Origin: Telmatactis stephensoni
Taxonomy: Eukaryota > Cnidaria > Anthozoa > Actiniaria > Isophelliidae
Reading direction: 5' to 3'
Length of the DNA stretch: 64,000 bases
NCBI GenBank assembly: GCA_029948255.1
Contig: JALIZF010001478.1
Coordinates: 186,001 to 250,000 of the forward strand
Part shown: positions 1-10,714 of the stretch, piece after piece
Numbering within the stretch: the first letter of the stretch is position 1
How the letters are laid out: every line of letters begins with the position of its first letter
The notes under the pieces: generated by a model
Database searches by the model: none
Seen by the model: the letters and a program-made list of their open reading frames with translations, nothing else
What the model was told of the DNA's origin: nothing
Made by a program: the position numbers and the translations under genes

Positions 1-7
1 GACCACC

Positions 8-115
8 TCTCCATAATGGCCAGCATTTTCCGGCCCTACCATCGATCACAGCCATACATCCATCCACTCTATATTGAAACCTCTGTACAACGACCACTTC
101 ATCTGCCCCCCATAG
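8..115. repeat. Dispersed repeat copy, related to 62848-62955
   Basis: This stretch resembles 62848-62955 near the other end of the window; both carry the series gccagcattt/accagcattt, ccctaccatc and atcgaaacctctg-like words in the same order. It is non-coding and sits just upstream of the first synphilin exon, presumably in an intron. The family is not recognised. Confidence 0.45.
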
Positions 116-259
116 TGGATTTATTTATATATTGTAAATTAGGAATGAAAAACCTCGTAGGATTTGCTAATAAAATTGTATTGTATTGTCTTACGGAAAG
201 GTTCTACTGTAATTTGCATTTGTTCTAGATTTTCTAAACAGTTTATTCCTTACCTTTAG

Positions 260-3200
260 GTTCACTGTAGTGAGGTTGAAGAATACGACTTCGACGATTT
301 TAACTCCATCGCAAGCACAGCGTCCATGCTGAATCTCTCCGGCGACCCCGACGAACGACTTAACATTACCAGTCCACCCCCGGCCAGGCCAACACGACAA
401 TCGCCTAGTACCTCTATCAATTGTTTTAAAGTTAATCCCTCGTGGAACAGCCTGGGGCAGAAGAATGGACTTACTGCTTTGAATGGCAATGAAAGGCTTT
501 CCAATTATCAAAAGTCGCTTTCAAGAGTGCAAAATTGGGACCGTCTAGGGAAGGGTGGAGAACAAGAGGACTGGGGTCAGGTCCTCCTACAAGCAGCTGA
601 GGCTGGCGATCTGATAACTGTGGTAAGTAGAAGCGGTAATTCTAATGAATTTCATATGTGAGTATCCATATTAATGGTGTCCATATTATTTGGATGGCAA
701 AATAAGTGGATGTCCGCATTTAGTGAGTGTGGGTGTATTTAGTGAGTGTCCCTATTTAATGAGTGCGGGCAGGAGTCCATTACTAGTAATGGACTCCTGG
801 TTCAGGTGTATTAAGTGGGTGTCCCTATTTAATGGGTGTGGGTGTATTTAGTGGGTGTTCGTGTAGTTGGTATCCGTATTTAGTGAGTGTGGGTGTATTT
901 AGTGGGTGTTTGTGTAGTTGGTATCCGTATTTAGTGAGTGTGGGTGTATTTAGTGGGTGTTTGTGTAGTTGGTATCCGTATTTAGTGAGTGTGGGTGTAT
1001 TTAGTGGGTGTTTGTGTAGTTGGTATCCGTATTTAGTGAGCGTCCATCTTATGTATACATCTATCAAGCCGAGTTTCCCTTGAAACGTCTTTCTTGTCCT
1101 TTCAGCAAAACGCCGTGTCCCATCTTGGTGCCACCAAGGATTCCTTGATCACAGCTCAAGACACAGCAGGCAACACAACCACTCCACAAAGCGGCACAGA
1201 ATGGCAAACTACAGTGTTTAAAGTGGCTGGTGAAAAGAGCACCGCACGAAGCTGTTGCTATTGGAAACCATGATGATATGACCCCCGCTGCTATGGCAAC
1301 ACAGGTATGTGTGTTATATCAGATTTTTGGAGTTTTATTACTAGTTACTATAGATTTCCAGTACTCCTATAACCGCCACAGATGCTTTACGCTAGCCTCC
1401 TGTGTCCAATCATTGTTGGCTTAGTGGTTCATTGTGAAGTCCTCTAAGTGAGATGACTCTCGTCGTCTTCATTCTCGTCTCACCAGGGCGGCGAAAGTAA
1501 GACGAGTCTTATCTTAGAAGTGACATTATTATTTAGAAAAGACGTAAAACGCACTTTTAGTCAAAGACATGTGTGACTTGTCGAAGAACAGCATTCTGAG
1601 CTGTTCTTATTTTGTTCGCGTCTCAGACAAAAAGTGTCGTTTGTATGTAGAGTTTATATGTTTGCGTCTTATCTAAGTCGAGTCTAAGATAAAAAGAATG
1701 TGAAATCGCCATGTCGGGAGTTGGACCTACAAGAGCATTTAACTAAAGAGGTCTCGTCTGTGCGCGCGAGAAGCGGACGCGCGGATGCTTAGAGCAGATT
1801 TCGTATAAGTGTGAAACGGACCACGCCGTACTGTAACGATGTCAGTACCGTGACGTCTATAAAAACATGCGAAATTCCTGATGTAAATGTGCCGTGATTG
1901 TGCGGTGCTGTTTTCACAGTCATACGAAAACTGCTGTATTAGAGAGAGGCTGTTTAATAGAAGTTTGTTGATTAAATGTTGTTTTTCTTTCTTTCCAGTA
2001 TGGCCAGTATGAGTGTCTAGAATGGCTGATCGAAGAAACTCGTGCTAAAGAAGAACTAGAAAAAGAAAACTCATTTACATTGATTCATTACGCTGCTAAA
2101 GAAGGACAAACGGAGTGCTTGGAGTATCTCTTGTCCTATGCTAGCCAAACTATGGTTATCTCAGGTAGGAGGTGAATGGGATTGCTGTGTTACGTATACT
2201 CACCTGACTCTAGGGAAGAACGCCTTAAGTTTTTTATGGGATAGCTTGCTACAATACTGTAGTTTAAGTATTTTAAAATTTTATTTTATTGAAGTTTTAG
2301 AGTACTTAGTTTTCATTAACCCGTGAAACAAAGTGTATTAGTTAAGGTGTGACAGTCAAATAACAACAAAAGAACACAATGGAATTAGAGTTTATTAAAG
2401 AGTGATGCACTAAAGTTAGTTTCACGGGTTAATGAAAACCGACTCTAATAATTCTAAGCAATTAGAATCGCAGAGAAAACGGACAACCTAGGTGCTTGCT
2501 AGCTCACTATTTATATTCCCCTTCAATTTCCAGAAATCTCTGACAGTAACGATGTCACGCCTGCGCACTTAGCCGCACGTGAAGGCCACTTGGAATGCTT
2601 ACAAACACTGGTTGATTTCAAGTGTGACGTCACATTAAAAGACAGGCAAGGCAACAGTCCTGCTGATTATGCTTTCAAAGCTGGTCAAAATGGGTGTGGT
2701 CGATATTTGGTTGTCGTGGAAACGTGCGTTGACTTGTCAGCACGACTAGCAAGCTGTAGAAAGGAAAACGAGGAGTTGAGAAACAGGCTGCGGGTAAGTC
2801 TTTAAAAAATGGGTGTGGTTTGGTGATGAGTTGAATTTATCTGTCGTTTATTTTCTTTCATATTTTGTTCTTGTTTAGGTCATGGAGAGTTATTCACACA
2901 CTCATATGCCTGACAGACCAGAAGCTGTGGGCGGTGACCAGGTACGTAGTGGTGGTACCGTCATGATATTCAGGGTTCGTACGCCTCCTGGAAATCCTGG
3001 AAAATCCTGGATTTTTATTTTCTTCCTGGAAATTCCTTAAAAGTCCTGGATTTTTAATAAATTCCTAGAGAACTCCTGGAAAACAGAAACAAATAAGTGT
3101 ACGTTTACTGTACATATATGTTCGCGTAAAAGCTCCGTTTACATTCCTTAACTCAGCCAGTAAAAAACGTTGTGCAAATGTATTTTGCTTGAGTGAACTA

Positions 3201-6200
3201 GTGAAAAACTCCTAGAAAACTCCTGGAAATAATCTGAAAATCCTCCTTGAATCTCCTGGATTTATTGAATTTTCTGGGCGTACGAACCCTGGATATTGAT
3301 TAATGATAACAAAATAATGATAGTGATGAATATCCTAGGAGCAAGTGCAGCTAAGTTCTGAAGATGCGCAACCAGGATGTGACATGATTGAAATTGAAAA
3401 ACTCTGAAACTCTGGCTTGATGTTTTTCACTCTGTCAAACTTACGGTTGTCCTACTACAACCTTCTTCAAGACTAGTGATTTACATAGAAAGGCTGAACA
3501 ATGCCTGGACCTATTTGTTTTAAAGGCGTTATGTATTGTCTAGGTAAAGGTTTGGAGTTATTGTCTACACTGACAATGGATGCAGTGTGACATGACTCCA
3601 AAGTCTTTCTTGTTCTGAAGGTCCCTTTGTCAATAATTTTAGTTCTTTCAAAATGAATGTCATGGTCGTTTGGCTGGGCGTGATTAGAAGCTAAGTTAGT
3701 TAGTACGCGGCATTCTGAGCGACAGATCTCGTGTTCACTTGCTTCGACTTCTCACATTGGCTCGACCAAGAGACCATAATATCTTTGCTGCTTTAAATCA
3801 TTACAGAGTGACAGCAGTAGCACGATATCAATGGACAGCATCATATACACTAGTAATAAATCCAAGTCTTTAGACTCTCGAAGATCAAGTAGTGCCCCTG
3901 ATGGTGAAAGCCCCAAAGGAACAAAGAAAGAAGGGTAAGAACAACCATTCCTGTAATCCACTCGACGAAAAATAATTTTCAGTTGCACAAACGTTTACGA
4001 AAAGTTTTTAAAATAACACTGGTTCTTGGTGAAAAGCTCTGGTTCCTCTCTGTGGTCATCACAGAGGATATACCTGAGAGCTTCGAGTAGTAGCAGGAAT
4101 CCTACTGACATTATAAAAAGTCAAGAAATTCTTAAAACTTTTCATGGTCAGGGAATTAGAAATGACTTGAAACTTAGTAAGACCTATCTGTACATCGAAT
4201 CTCCCAATAATCACCAAAAGCAACATTTTCTTTACATTCAAATGAGATGAATAAAAATTGTCGAGTATTTTAGCATTTAAGCTGTGAGTAAAATAATGAC
4301 GTCATTATTTTACTCAACCCCACTGTTCTTTTCATGGTCAGGGAATTTTAAGGAATTCTTTGTTCGTCATGGAATTGTAAAAATGGCGCAAAACCTCGGT
4401 TAAAAGTCTGACGATTTTGGGTTGGGAAGGTCAAACAGCCCTTTTAGCAGCTTGGTTTGCCTGTGGAATTCCGCGAACCTAATGTGTTTGATGTCGTCGA
4501 TATCGTCGGTAGAACAGAACTTGTTTTTCAATTGTGTTCTGTAAAAAGTCAGTTAAAGATGGAATTTGGCCAGTGAATAGTCAGACCATTCTATTTTACC
4601 AAGGTAGTGGGAACCATGAATAGAATGTCTTTTGAGCTTTTGAACCCCTGAATTTCGAATAAAACTGAAACGTTACAGTCTTGAATGTAGAAGGGCTACA
4701 TTTCATGTAACCTGATGTTAAGACGGTCAGTGGTCGATCGTTCTACTCGGAGTGGTGGTGGAACGAGCGACCGCCGACCGTCTGATCATCAGGGTATGTT
4801 TCAGGCATAACCATTTTTTCTTTCTTGCTGTTCAATGTATCACTATTTTTGTCCCCGCAGAACCGCTTATGAATTTAAAGTCAACGGTTACCTGTCCCCA
4901 AACCCAACCACCTCTTTCGAAGCTCAGTCCAGTCACCGTACCAACTCAATGCGTAGAAGAGGGTCTTTTCCATTGACGTGTTGGGAAAAACCTCACGAAA
5001 TTGAAAACGTCCAGCAAGAAGACAAGTAAGAACTACACCAGTTTTTAGATTGTATCTGTATTGAATAACATACAGTATAGCCTTAAGAGCGAACTGATCT
5101 GATGAAAACCAAATTCTGCACGCATAGATGACGTCATTGAATCATACGCGCACTCTTAATGATGGAAATGTTTCGCCTAATAATATATAAAACAGATAGA
5201 TTCCATTTTTCCGTGTGTCTGTACTCTAATAGATGCACAGAAGACGTCAAAATGTGATGAGAACATAAATGTACGCCACGAGGCGAAGTCGGGTGGCGTG
5301 ACTGTTGTTCTCACCACGTTTTGACGTCTTTGTTGCATCTGTTAGAGTACGTACAGACACACGGAAAATTGAATCTATTTGCTAACTCCTCTTCTAAAAC
5401 TCTACATTTTAAGTAAATTATTATCGAAAAACTTTGGTTTGAAAGTGAAAAGTACAATAGACTTCTGTAGATGACATCGCCTTCTTCCAATTTAGATATT
5501 AATATATTTAATAATCTTTACCTGTATCTTATGAATACGGGGAACTTTTTTTGTTCGGTGATTATTTAGGCCCTATAGATAACTTCAAGCAAGTTTTAAG
5601 TGATTCCCAATTTTGACCAATTTTCATCATTACCCCTTTAAATACTTCCTTCAATATTGAAGCCAGATTCAGATGTTGATTTGCCCACTGTCTTGTATAG
5701 CTACCGTAAGGTTGGCAGTAGTCCAACACAGGGAAAGTCGTCCCCAAATCAGGTAACGGGCGAGAAGACGACGTCAAGTGGATCATCTTCGCTTCGAACA
5801 CCGAGTTGTTCAACTGCTACCATGGCAACGAATCAAGTACGCATGCGTCGTGACGATTTGAAACCCCTACACGGTGAGCGAGGTATTATGGGTATTCACA
5901 CTCAATTGTTGTCCCTTTGTTTGTGTATGTTTATTTGAATTTTTTTTTTTGTTCGAACAAAAAACAACTAAGCAATTGTTTGTTACAGTTTTTTTTCTCT
6001 TGTTTATTTGTTTACTACATGCGTGTTTGTTTATTTGTTTGTATATTTTTCACTGTAATAAATCAATTGATCACATAATTTTGCTTATTTTATGGGATTT
6101 TTCTATTTTAGAGGCTACAAGAGCATCGCCGAATCAGAAGGAATCGATTTCACTGAATTCATCTCGATCGCAGTCCCCTTACAGATCCGACCAGTCTACG

Positions 6201-7600
6201 ACAAGTTCGATCGAGACTGTTGTGTTAGCTAAACCTTTAGAACATCAGTCGACTTATACGGGAACTGGAGAAAATGTGGCTTACGACAGACATCATTTAA
6301 AGGCATTTGATAATCGTGCGGGCTCTAGAGAACGCGCATTATCAGCCAATAACATTCACTACAGTAAGCCATTGAACATTGTAACAACAAATCCAGTCAG
6401 AATATCAAAAGAAACCCAAAGAAACACTCACAATCAAAGTAATTTTTATGCAAATGAACTACTACAGACTCCATCACAGACCACAGACTATAGACGATCC
6501 TGGCACGGACCGGACAAAGATACCAGATTATCATCCCAGCACTTTGTGCATGTCCCTGCTAGAAGCAGCAGCAGGACACCAGAACGGCAGGCTCAAGTCA
6601 CGTGGATTGATCAGAAAATGCATAGCCGTGTTGCGATGGGAGGGGGTGTGCTGCCTGGGAAGGAGAAGGCCTTTGAAAGAGTTATTGTTCAAAATTCTCC
6701 ACGAACAAAGTACGAAATGGCAACGGTAAGCAGTATTCATTTCTTCCTTTTACGATGGTCAAATACGGTGCAACTTCTGACCACCGGCCTGTTAGTAGAC
6801 CATCCTCTAATGACGCTTCTTCGTCTTTAACAGGATATGCATAGTAGCTTAAACTCATCTTTTACATCGTCTTTCTCCGATAATGACGAAAAACCATGGT
6901 AAGTAATTAAATAATAGATTCCACTTTTCCGTGCGTCTATACTTTAACAGATGCACTGATCCACGTCAAAATGTGGTGCAGAACGAAAAATTACGTAACG
7001 ACACGTTATCAAGCAACATAACTTGTTTTCGTCGCATTTTGGCGTTTTCTTTTGCATCTTTTAGAGTAAAGACGCACGGGGAATGGAATACATTTGTTTA
7101 TATGGTATTTGTAAAAATATTTCAACCAATCAGGGCGCCCGTAATATTCTGTGATGTAATCAGTAAGTCTGTCGTTTTAATCACACTGTTCACGACCAAT
7201 CAGAGCGCACGTAATATACCAATATATCATTTAAAGCAGCAAGTGATAACATCTGCGCATGTCTCCAACTTCTATTGTCTTGGACAAATGAATAATTTTG
7301 AAAGGATAATTTCTAGCTGTTCGTACTTCTGCACTCGACTGTAATGCTCCGAAAAACTTTGGGGAGACTATATACGACTATTTATGAGAGAAGTAGCCCT
7401 AAACCAGGTTAAAACCGTAATTGAGGCCACTTCCGTCCAGCGGTTCGCGCATACTCGTCATGTTATCACTTGCTGTTATCATTTAACGCTACTATCCGGC
7501 CAGCACGAAATAACAACTGGTTCTTAGGCCTTTTCTATTTAACAAACCAACCTGTTTTTTCCTTTCATTTAGGTATGAAACGGAGGAAGTGGAATTATAA
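260..7600 (+). CDS. SNCAIP: Synphilin-1-like ankyrin/coiled-coil protein (3' portion, 5' exons outside window)
   Basis: Exons: 260-622, 1106-1304, 1999-2164, 2534-2793, 2879-2941, 3807-3934, 4861-5025, 5663-5873, 6112-6725, 6834-6898, 7573-7600 (TAA). The first exon enters in phase 0, so the gene begins before the window; the Met at 326 is internal. Exons 2-4 encode ankyrin repeats (LHKAAQNGKLQCLKWLV, SFTLIHYAAKEGQTECLEYL, TPAHLAAREGHLECLQTLV). They run into GRYLVVVETCVDLSARL and a short coiled coil, the arrangement of vertebrate synphilin-1, an alpha-synuclein-binding scaffold. A later exon has ISMDSIIYTSNKSKSLDS, like the Ser-rich region of human SNCAIP. The rest is disordered and Ser/Thr rich. 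Oddities: the second exon is 199 bp although phase 0 at both ends (one base too many, see findings), and the join 5025/5663 does not match in phase, so a micro-exon or a wrong boundary remains. Orthology rests on the ankyrin-VVVETC block; the C-terminal half is weakly conserved. Confidence 0.85.
838..1040. repeat. 51-bp minisatellite in a synphilin intron
   Basis: About four copies of a 51-bp unit alternate gtgggtgtatttagtg with tagttggtatccgtattt. The region from 720 already carries shorter related words (tagtgagtgtgggtg). The unit is a multiple of three and stop-free, so both strands show long open frames, but the array lies between the donor at 623 and the acceptor at 1105 and is not coding. 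Confidence 0.9.
1106..1304 (+). CDS. SNCAIP: Synphilin-like ankyrin exon with a net +1 frameshift
   Basis: The acceptor is ctttcag and the donor gtatgt. The first 75 bases read in phase 0 as QNAVSHLGATKDSLITAQ then DTAGNT. From 1182 the conserved ankyrin text LHKAAQNGKLQCLKWLV and TPAAMATQ is in the next frame and ends in phase 0. The exon length of 199 is therefore one base too long. Dropping one A near 1181 would restore GNTTLHKAA, the expected ankyrin core. Kept in one frame, the exon hits a TGA near its end. Confidence 0.8.
1793..1943. mobile_element. Inverted-repeat element, family A, copy 1 of 5
   Basis: The ends read gagcagatttcgtataagtg and catacgaaaactgctgtatt, imperfect inverted complements. 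Internal words include gaccgtgccgta-like segments and cgtctataaaaacatgcgaaattcctg. Related copies lie at 23282-23373, 31924-32070, 34128-34287 and 59227-59376. There is no coding capacity, so it is a non-autonomous MITE-like element. It sits in the synphilin intron before exon 1999. Confidence 0.75.
2297..2449. mobile_element. Fold-back element in synphilin intron
   Basis: The left arm contains tttcattaacccgtgaaac and the right arm gtttcacgggttaatgaaa, exact inverted complements of 19 bases inside roughly 30-base arms with mismatches. The 90-base middle is unremarkable. It is a MITE-like element with no coding content. Confidence 0.75.
2971..3291. mobile_element. 321-bp MITE with CAGGGTTCGTACG ends and 6-bp target duplication
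   Basis: It starts CAGGGTTCGTACG and ends CGTACGAACCCTG, a perfect 13-bp terminal inverted repeat. The bases GATATT flank it on both sides (2965-2970 and 3292-3297), a candidate target-site duplication. The interior repeats tcctggaaat-type words in both orientations. There is no open frame, so it is non-autonomous. Confidence 0.88.
5194..5381. mobile_element. Fold-back element, family B, copy 1
   Basis: Long inverted arms: the left carries tttccgtgtgtctgtactct and gacgtcaaaatgtg, the right their complements (cacgttttgacgtc, agacacacggaaaa). A second, diverged copy lies at 6913-7096 in a later intron of the same gene. Confidence 0.8.
6913..7096. mobile_element. Fold-back element, family B, copy 2
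   Basis: Same organisation as 5194-5381: left end agattccacttttccgtgcg, inner ccacgtcaaaatgtgg, right end agacgcacggggaatgg. Arm divergence is greater than in copy 1. It lies in the last synphilin intron. Confidence 0.75.
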
Positions 7601-7960
7601 CGATGCAGCAAGCTAGAATGAGTATGATATGAAGAGACTAGAAGATATTAGCAATTACATACAGGGAGAAAAATATAAAATTTAAACATTTATGGATGCA
7701 ATACTGTGTATTATCCCAAGAAATTACAAGAGCACTTATATGGGTGGAAATTTGACTTTCATTTCAGTTGGTTTGTTTGGGGTCACCCGTATCAAAACGA
7801 GTTGAAAACTTGACCCAAACGCTAGAGCAAAGCGTACATGGATAGTTTGGCTGGACCGAGCAGCCATACAGAATGTACAACACTTCATTCGTCAACATTT
7901 CCAGGAGGTAAAGATGCACAAGGAATGTCCATTGTTGTCTTCTCATTTCCAGGATGATCC

Positions 7961-8362
7961 TAGTGCCATGTAAACACCCCCTAGTAGGCGAATAAAGGAT
8001 CATCCTAGCATTAGGATCATCCTAGTAGGCGAATAAAGGATCATCTTAGTATTAGGATCATCCTAGTAGGCGAATAAAGGATCATCCTAGCATTAGGATC
8101 ATCCTAGTAGGCGCATAAAGGATCATCCTAGCATTAGGATCATCCTAGTAGGCGAATAAAGGATCATCTTAGCATTAGGATCATCCTAGTAGGCGAATCA
8201 TCCTACCTGCTATACATTTACTGCATTCTGTTTACATGGAAATTTGTGTCTTCACTTCGGGTACTAGGATCATCCTACTAAACAGAATGCAGTAAATGTA
8301 TAGCAGGTAGGATGATTCGCCTGCCAGGATGATCCTACTGTCATGTAAACACCCCCTAGACT
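7961..8362. mobile_element. Rearranged TIR element with internal aggatcatcctag array
   Basis: The right end reads catgtaaacaccccctaga, matching the terminal repeat of the complete element at 36366-36589. The interior holds about five copies of a 48-52 bp unit built from aggatcatcctagtaggcg and aataaaggatcatcctagca. Each unit contains the near-palindrome aggatcatcct. A long palindrome around 8205-8330 (cctgctatacatttactgca and its complement) is shared with the second copy. Confidence 0.75.
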
Positions 8363-8999
8363 CCAATAACTCACTTTCGACGCCATTTTGGTTTCTGCCC
8401 AGTCAAACAACCCATGCATGCTTTTCGTTAGGATCATAGTTGTATTATGAGTCTGGCTTCCCACAAAAATGATAATTCCCATGGGTGGGAGAGGGGGGCT
8501 CCTTCATGCCGGATTTTAACATGGTAGGAGCGTTAGATAATACTTATTACAACCAAATTCGTTGTTTCGAAAATCTATTCATGAAAGGTTGTCATATCCA
8601 TTTGACTTCGACTGCTGAATATGAGCTCGATGAAGGCTCGTAACCGCCATAGAATCTCTTGAGCCACAAGTTTTGTAGTGTCTTTATTTCTAGAAAAACA
8701 TGATTGTACATATAAAAAGATGTGTGTATTTCTATATCAAAAATATAATATATTTGTCAAACACCGTAAATATTTCGGTGAATGATATGCACACGTTCTG
8801 GAAATGTAAAGTCCATCTCAAAGAGTGAATATTGTTATTAATGAAATTTGAAATAAAAACTGCAGAAATTTATAGCGGTGGTCAAGTCTTTAGTCGAATT
8901 TTTACGATTCTATTCCATAGAAAAAAGAAGACTTAGTTTTCAAGAACGACTGAAGCTGGAGCAGAACCGGAAGCAACATACGCACGCCTAGTGTTGCAT

Positions 9000-9085
9000 T
9001 ACGAGAGAAAGACAATGAACCTAAAGCCGACACGGGTGAAAAACGCATTGCGCATGCTCGAAAATTCGGCGGGAATTCGTGGACG
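9000..9085. repeat. 86-bp direct repeat, copy 1 (copy 2 at 9162-9247)
   Basis: The two copies begin acgagagaaagacaatgaac and end gggaattcgtggacg, essentially identical. They are separated by another repeat (gttgtgctacagttatagcc) that itself recurs at 9882. The pattern suggests local segmental duplication or nested insertions. Confidence 0.85.
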
Positions 9086-9470
9086 AATTCCACAACGATG
9101 TAGTTGTGCTACAGTTATAGCCTAGTGTAACTTCACCTTTGGTCATCCAACGGAGTTTCCTTACGAGAGAAAGACAATGAACCTAAAGCCGACACGGGTG
9201 AAAAACGCATTGCGCATGCTCGAAAATTCGGCGGGAATTCGTGGACGCGTTCGTGTTTACAAATAAAATTACCGTCGATTCAACTGTCGTGTATTATGCG
9301 AATTCCTCGTGTATTATTTTACCAGGGAAATAGAACAACTAAAGCGATGTTTTATGAAGAAATAAGCACTAACTTTTCACGGACAGCCTTAACTTTCAAG
9401 ATTTACTAAACCTCCAATGGTTTTATTTAAACCTTCCGAGTATGCGAAATGCGTTTTTCACCCATGACCC

Positions 9471-9622
9471 TAAAGCCTGGTTTTCACGAGCGACGGAAGC
9501 AGAAGCGGAAGCATAATACGCAGATTCATTAGTGCATTTCATGAGAGAAGACAATGGCAGGCGTCACTGAGTCTGGTATGTTGTTCCGTTTCTGCTTCCA
9601 TCGCTCGTGAAAACCAGACTTA
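9471..9622. mobile_element. Fold-back element, family C, copy 1
   Basis: The left end ggttttcacgagcgacggaa and the right end atcgctcgtgaaaacc are inverted complements; inner arms gcagaagcggaagca and tgttccgtttctgcttcc also pair. A related, more diverged copy lies at 14669-14830. Confidence 0.8.
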
Positions 9623-10714
9623 AGTCTGCGTATGTTGGTTGCATCGCTCTTGAAAACAAGGCTTTAGTTTTGCATGAAAATGATGTGATGTTAAGATTGA
9701 ATAACTGTTAGCTATAGCGCAACATGTTTTGTGTCAAAAGTGGGTGTGCTGTAACATTGCAAGAAGTTGATGAAAATTTTTCGAGTTTTTGAAGCCTGTA
9801 ACGTGTTGCCGCAGCAAAGTTCTAGCCGCGCGCAATGTTACACTACACCACCTTTAACGCAACATAACGCAACGCAAGTACGTTGTGCTACAGTTATAGC
9901 CTAGTGTAACTTCACCTTTGGTCATCCAACGGGGTTTCCTGCGCCCTCAATTGATGTTTTCGAATTCCTGACGTCACACATTAGTTGAGTTAATGGTGCT
10001 TATTACAACTCTTTGTGACAGCGGTTCAACTATCATAAATTATAACCAAAAGGGTTTTTCATTGACAGTTTGGTTTACTGAAATCTTAAATATGCATCTT
10101 TTTGATGTTTTTGTTGCTTCTGTGATCGAAATACAGAAGGACAAGAATGGATAATAAGTAAAATATGCAGTTCTAGGAAAGCAATAGAAGGGGTTACACA
10201 AATTTAATCCTGTTATGCAACAGCAATAGTGTTTTTACAAAATACAACTTAATTGTTTTTACAAAATACAACTGAACTTAATTGTTTTTACAAAGGACAG
10301 CTTAATTGTTTTTACAAAACACCACACCGCATGTAGGGCCACTGGCCACTGACATCTTTGTATGTAAATGAATTGATTATTTCGTACAAAAGAAAGCTAG
10401 AAATAATTGTTGATTTGTGACTGGAAGCAAGCAGACCATAACGAAGACGACGCCGAACTATTCACAAAAAGCCCAATAGGGATATATCAAGCTCTTTGTA
10501 ACATCTATCTTAGGCCTGATATCATTTTGGACAATATAAGTTCCACAAGTAAGTTTAACGAAAAGCTATGCTATTTCTAAGCAGCAAAGTTTATTTCTGC
10601 ATGACATTCTGAAATGTTATTCTTTTACGCTAGACTAACCCTTGAGATATAGAAAAGTTGAAAGTACTTTGTTGATCTTTAGCTGAACGCACAGAGTTCA
10701 AACGAAAATCAAAG

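Larger units (their letters stand above)
7601..10714. other. Repeat-rich intergenic region between synphilin and the M13 gene
   Basis: No convincing coding exon is visible. The stretch holds the aggatcatcct array (7961-8362), two copies of an 86-bp direct repeat (9000-9085 and 9162-9247), a second repeat at 9101-9160 and 9882-9940, and a fold-back element (9471-9622). Sequence from 9403 to 9460 recurs at 41425-41485. Between 10200 and 10320 the word ttaattgtttttacaaaa is repeated. Confidence 0.7.

Noticed and set aside
326..661. Met at 326 as the gene start
   Set aside because: The frame is open upstream to a good acceptor at 259 and continues EEYDFDDFNSIAST, so the Met is internal.
832..1083. 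VGVFSGCLCSWYPYLVS repeat protein
   Set aside because: 51-bp minisatellite between a clear donor and acceptor of the synphilin gene.
5874..6830. Single 318-codon gene
   Set aside because: Its first 80 codons are AT-rich intron before the acceptor at 6111; only 6112-6725 is exon, in the same frame as the flanking synphilin exons.
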